Origin: JABCPO02 sp963546185
Lineage (GTDB): Bacteria; Bacillota; Clostridia; TANB77; CAG-508
Reading direction: 5' to 3'
Assembly: GCA_963546185.1 (NCBI GenBank)
Contig: CAUULU010000034.1
Location: 1-10,388 of the forward strand
Length of the DNA: 10,388 nt
Under the pieces are notes generated by a model. That model saw only the letters and a program-made list of their open reading frames with translations. It had not been told where the DNA came from and ran no database searches. The position numbers and the translations under genes are program-made. Positions within the stretch are counted from its first letter, which is position 1. Each line of letters begins with the position of its first letter. Below, piece by piece: positions 8,237-10,388 of the stretch.

Positions 8237-9088
8237 TTGGAAAATGCATCTTATGCCTTTAAAATGGCAGCAGGAGTACTTCTTGCAGTATTAATATTAT
8301 CAATAATGACATTTATACTTAATAATTATTCAGAGACACAAAAGACAATATTAGAATCTAAAAAGGCAGAAAAAGTTGTAGAGTTTAATGAACAATTTCA
8401 TGCATATGAAAAAGCACAAATGTATGGTACAGATGTAATATCATGTTTAAACCTTGCATATAGTATAAACCTTGAAAATAGGGTTTGGGATAATATGGGA
8501 CTTTCAGGAACAAATAGAATAATTTCAAAAGGAGAGTCGGGTTTAAATGAAAAGGCTATAACAGTTGAAATTCAATTAAAAAGCCCACTAAAAAGTAGTA
8601 TACGTTTATCATATTTTAGTCCTACAATACGGTGAAGTAGATGCAGGAATACGGAGATTTAGATGCTCTTAAAACAGATAAGACAATAGCAGATGTATTA
8701 CAAACAAGAGATAATAATTTAGTTAATCTTTTTAAAAATACATTTGCAAGTGCTCTTCCTTTAGGAGAACAAACACCACTTAAATCTTTTCGGAAAAATA
8801 GAAAAAGAAGTTGTAACAGATATTAAAAAAATCAGGATAGGACCTATAAAAGATAGTAGTAATAGGAAAGAATTTGAAGAGATGGTATCACTTGTAAAAA
8901 ACTTAAGTGTACAAAAATTAGAAAGAAAAAATACAAATTTTAATTATAATAAGAATAATTGGACAAAATTTGTATGGCAAACTGCAGCAGCTGATTTAAA
9001 ATCAAGACATTTTAAATGGGATCCACAAGGAAAAGAAATAGATTCACAAACAGGTAGAATTAATAAAATAGTGTTTAAGGAGATATAA
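8237..9088 (+). CDS. Pilin-like membrane-anchored protein A, three CGG +1 shifts
   Basis: Reads as 282 residues when CGG at 8630, 8652 and 8791 shift +1. TTG 8237 is the likely start, since it gives MENASYAFKMAAG, matching the MENASKALMIAAG start of the next gene; a weak AAAGGA lies 10 bases upstream. One membrane segment at about 10-32 is followed by a polar extracellular part, the layout of Tad pilins or pseudopilins, although no classical prepilin-peptidase site is evident. It shares EFN near residue 50 and a GTDVISCLNLAYSIN segment with the paralogues downstream. It begins five bases after the platform-gene stop, so it is translationally coupled. I infer a structural or minor pilin role; the family is not recognised with certainty. 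Confidence 0.72.
8630..8633 (+). other. CGG +1 shift site 9 (CGGT)
   Basis: In-frame CGG after ATA, followed directly by TGA in the unshifted frame (8633-8635); skipping C gives GGT and the chain SPTI-G-EVDAG. Confidence 0.88.
8652..8655 (+). other. CGG +1 shift site 10 (CGGA)
   Basis: In-frame CGG after ATA, 22 bases after site 9; the chain becomes EVDAGI-G-DLDALKTD. Six codons lie between the two shifts. Confidence 0.87.
8791..8794 (+). other. CGG +1 shift site 11 (CGGA)
   Basis: In-frame CGG after TTT; the chain becomes PLKSF-G-KIEKEVV and stays open to the stop at 9088. Confidence 0.88.
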
Positions 9089-9089
9089 T

Positions 9090-9753
9090 ATGGAAAATGC
9101 ATCAAAAGCCTTAATGATAGCAGCAGGTGCTTTAATTCGGAATACTTGTATTATCATTTATGGCATATTATTTTAATCAGCTAAGAGATTATGCACAAAA
9201 TACTTTTTATACTCAGAACACAAAAAATAAGGTAGCAGAATTTAATGCTCCTCTTTTTGTAGAAACAGATACAAATACAAGCAATAGAACAGAAGTTAAT
9301 TCACAAAATTATAAGGAAGTACAAAAAAATGGTGTTAAATCATCAGTTTTAAGAGATTATGGTGAAAGAATAACAATGGGAACATTAATATCTGCTTTAA
9401 ATTATGCAAATTCTGTAAATAGAGAAGCAAAAGAGAAATTAATTGATGTAACATTAAATATAAAAGATGGGAATAAAGGTAATTTAAGATCAAAATATAC
9501 ACTTTCAGATCTTTATGATAAAGATGGATATCCAACTAAAGAACTTCAAGAAATATTAGTTAGATATAATATAAAAGCAGATACATCTCCAAACTTAAAT
9601 GCAACAAATGCAGTAAGACAATCTACAACAAAAAATAGACCTAATATAACTATTACAGATGTAAATTATGGTGGTTATCAAGGAAGAATATCTTCTATAA
9701 CATATAATATATTAGGAACAATTGAACTTTTAAATGATTTATCAACAGAATAA
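9090..9753 (+). CDS. Pilin-like membrane-anchored protein B, one CGG +1 shift
   Basis: Reads as 220 residues when the CGG at 9138 shifts +1. ATG 9090 is one base after the preceding stop, with AAGGAG at 9078-9083 inside the upstream gene, so the two are coupled. The shift falls inside the single membrane segment: MENASKALMIAAGALI, then glycine, then ILVLSFMAYYF. Without the shift the anchor is lost. The rest is polar and probably extracellular. It resembles protein A in its first 30 residues, in KVAEFNAP near 55, and in MGTLISALNYANSVN, so both are likely subunits of the same pilus-like structure. Function is inferred from layout and operon context. Confidence 0.75.
9138..9141 (+). other. CGG +1 shift site 12 (CGGA)
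   Basis: In-frame CGG after ATT in the middle of the membrane anchor; skipping C gives a glycine (G17) and keeps a continuous hydrophobic helix. Confidence 0.92.
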
Positions 9754-9819
9754 AAAAATAACAAAAAGAAAAAGAATATTAAAAAGAAATATTAATTAAT
9801 CAAAGGTAATTTAAGCTAA

Positions 9820-10319
9820 ATGAGAAAAGATAATAATTTAAAAACAATAATGTTATTTATAATATTATTTGTATTATTAACAGCAATACGGTATATACAT
9901 GTTTTATAACAGAATTTTTAGTATTGAAAAAGAAAATAAAAATGTAATAGATTATAATACTAAGATTTTGGATAAATATGAAGTGCGGTAAAACTTTAAT
10001 TGCATCTGAAGTATTATCTTTAATATATAGGATAGAAAATACAAATAAGAAATATAAGGAAGAAGATATTGAAAATAATTATGTGGAAATAGACTTACAA
10101 ATAGAAGTTAAAAATGAAAAATATGTTGCAGGAAGAGATGGAAGTAAAAAATATTTGAGTTTAAATTTTAAGAAATTAATACAAAAAGATTTAACAGAAT
10201 TTACATATCTTTTTAAAGATATAATATTTGAGATTATAGATATAAAGAAAGATAATACTGGTAGAATAAAAACAATAGTTATAAGAGAAAAAGAGAAAGA
10301 AAAAGAAAATACAAATTAA
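9820..10319 (+). CDS. Small membrane-anchored pilin-like protein C, two CGG +1 shifts
   Basis: Reads as 165 residues when CGG at 9889 and 9986 shift +1. The N-terminus is basic, followed by a membrane segment at about 10-28 (IMLFIILFVLLTAIGIYMF) whose glycine 24 comes from the first shift. The extracellular part contains GKTLIASEVLSLIYRIENTN, which aligns loosely with GTLISALNYANSVN of protein B, with its glycine (G56) supplied by the second shift. The C-terminus is very lysine/glutamate-rich. The ribosome binding site is weak (AAAGGT at 9802-9807), and a 66-base gap separates it from the preceding gene, so coupling is looser. I do not recognise a named family; it is likely a minor pilin or accessory subunit. 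Confidence 0.65.
9889..9892 (+). other. CGG +1 shift site 13 (CGGT)
   Basis: In-frame CGG after ATA within the membrane anchor; the chain becomes LLTAI-G-IYMFYNR. Confidence 0.87.
9986..9989 (+). other. CGG +1 shift site 14 (CGGT)
   Basis: In-frame CGG after GTG; the chain becomes LDKYEV-G-KTLIASEV and stays open to the stop at 10319. Confidence 0.88.
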
Positions 10320-10388
10320 AATTAAGTAATACAAATATAACAAAATATAACAAATATGTTTTAAATATTGAAAAAATATTTTTAGATA

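Noticed and set aside
750..9535. Minus-strand open reading frames
   Set aside because: They are hydrophobic, low-complexity shadows of + strand genes without ribosome binding sites or recognisable domains.
9754..9819. Terminator or separate promoter between pilin-like genes B and C
   Set aside because: The 66-base gap is A-rich with no stable hairpin or convincing promoter boxes.
4866..9986. CGG reassigned in frame to another amino acid (Trp or Gln, as reported in some Firmicutes) or kept as Arg
   Set aside because: Reading CGG as any triplet leaves the following sequence in a frame that stops within a few to about 30 codons and has no homologous sense.
3334..9989. Systematic C insertion by sequencing or assembly
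   Set aside because: Not fully excluded without reads, but insertions occur only at glycine codon boundaries on the sense strand, and most GG sites are unaffected; an error process should ignore reading phase.
3304..10319. The fragmented pilus genes as pseudogenes
   Set aside because: All 14 lesions are the same (in-frame CGG, +1, glycine) with no other indel, deletion or nonsense mutation, and catalytic motifs are intact. Random decay would give mixed lesions.
10320..10388. Short AT repeats (ACAAATATAAC-like) and AAATATT/AATATTT pairing at the window end
   Set aside because: Pure AT pairing and low complexity; too weak to call a terminator or a repeat element.
1..10388. TGA reassignment
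   Set aside because: No restored gene ends in TGA, but none contains an in-frame TGA either, so nothing supports a changed meaning.

Overview
The window is very AT-rich DNA from a low-GC Firmicute, most likely an uncultured clostridial or bacilli-like gut-type lineage. The evidence is strong AGGAGG-type ribosome binding sites, AGA-dominated arginine usage, TAA/TAG stops, a one-piece tmRNA and a Gram-positive-type Tad/Flp pilus locus without secretin genes. All supported genes are on the + strand. I cannot name the genus.

Layout: 75-260 rpmF (ribosomal protein L32); 305-656 ssrA (tmRNA) followed by a good intrinsic terminator; 802-1266 a Nudix hydrolase with its own terminator; then, from 1441 to at least 10319, a Tad/Flp-type pilus operon. 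In order the operon encodes a CpaB-like SAF protein, two MinD/CpaE-like proteins with atypical P-loops, a TadA/CpaF-type secretion ATPase carrying an N-terminal membrane segment, a 701-residue platform protein that looks like a TadB-TadC fusion, and three small membrane-anchored pilin-like proteins that appear to be paralogues.

The central discovery is a decoding anomaly. From 3334 onward the pilus genes look broken into overlapping short ORFs, but every break is the same event: an in-frame CGG codon, after which the protein continues in the +1 frame. There are 14 in-frame CGG codons in the window and all 14 coincide with a required +1 shift. In each case skipping the C (or reading CGGN as a four-base codon) yields a glycine codon GGN that fits the protein, including the essential glycine of the Walker A GTGKTT motif and the Walker B-side VGEV of the TadA ATPase. 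The four CGG trinucleotides that straddle codons in these genes cause no shift, and no gene shows any other kind of lesion. Arginine is written only as AGA, AGG or CGT; I found no in-frame CGA or CGC and no CGG that behaves as arginine. With this single rule, six intact genes emerge from about fifteen fragments.

The simplest biological reading is that CGG has lost its arginine meaning in this organism and is decoded with an obligatory +1 shift, either by a tRNA-Gly reading four bases or by out-of-frame entry of a normal tRNA-Gly at an unassigned codon. A systematic sequencing artefact must still be excluded, but the frame- and strand-specificity argue against it. Whether the rule is genome-wide or confined to the pilus genes cannot be seen from this window.
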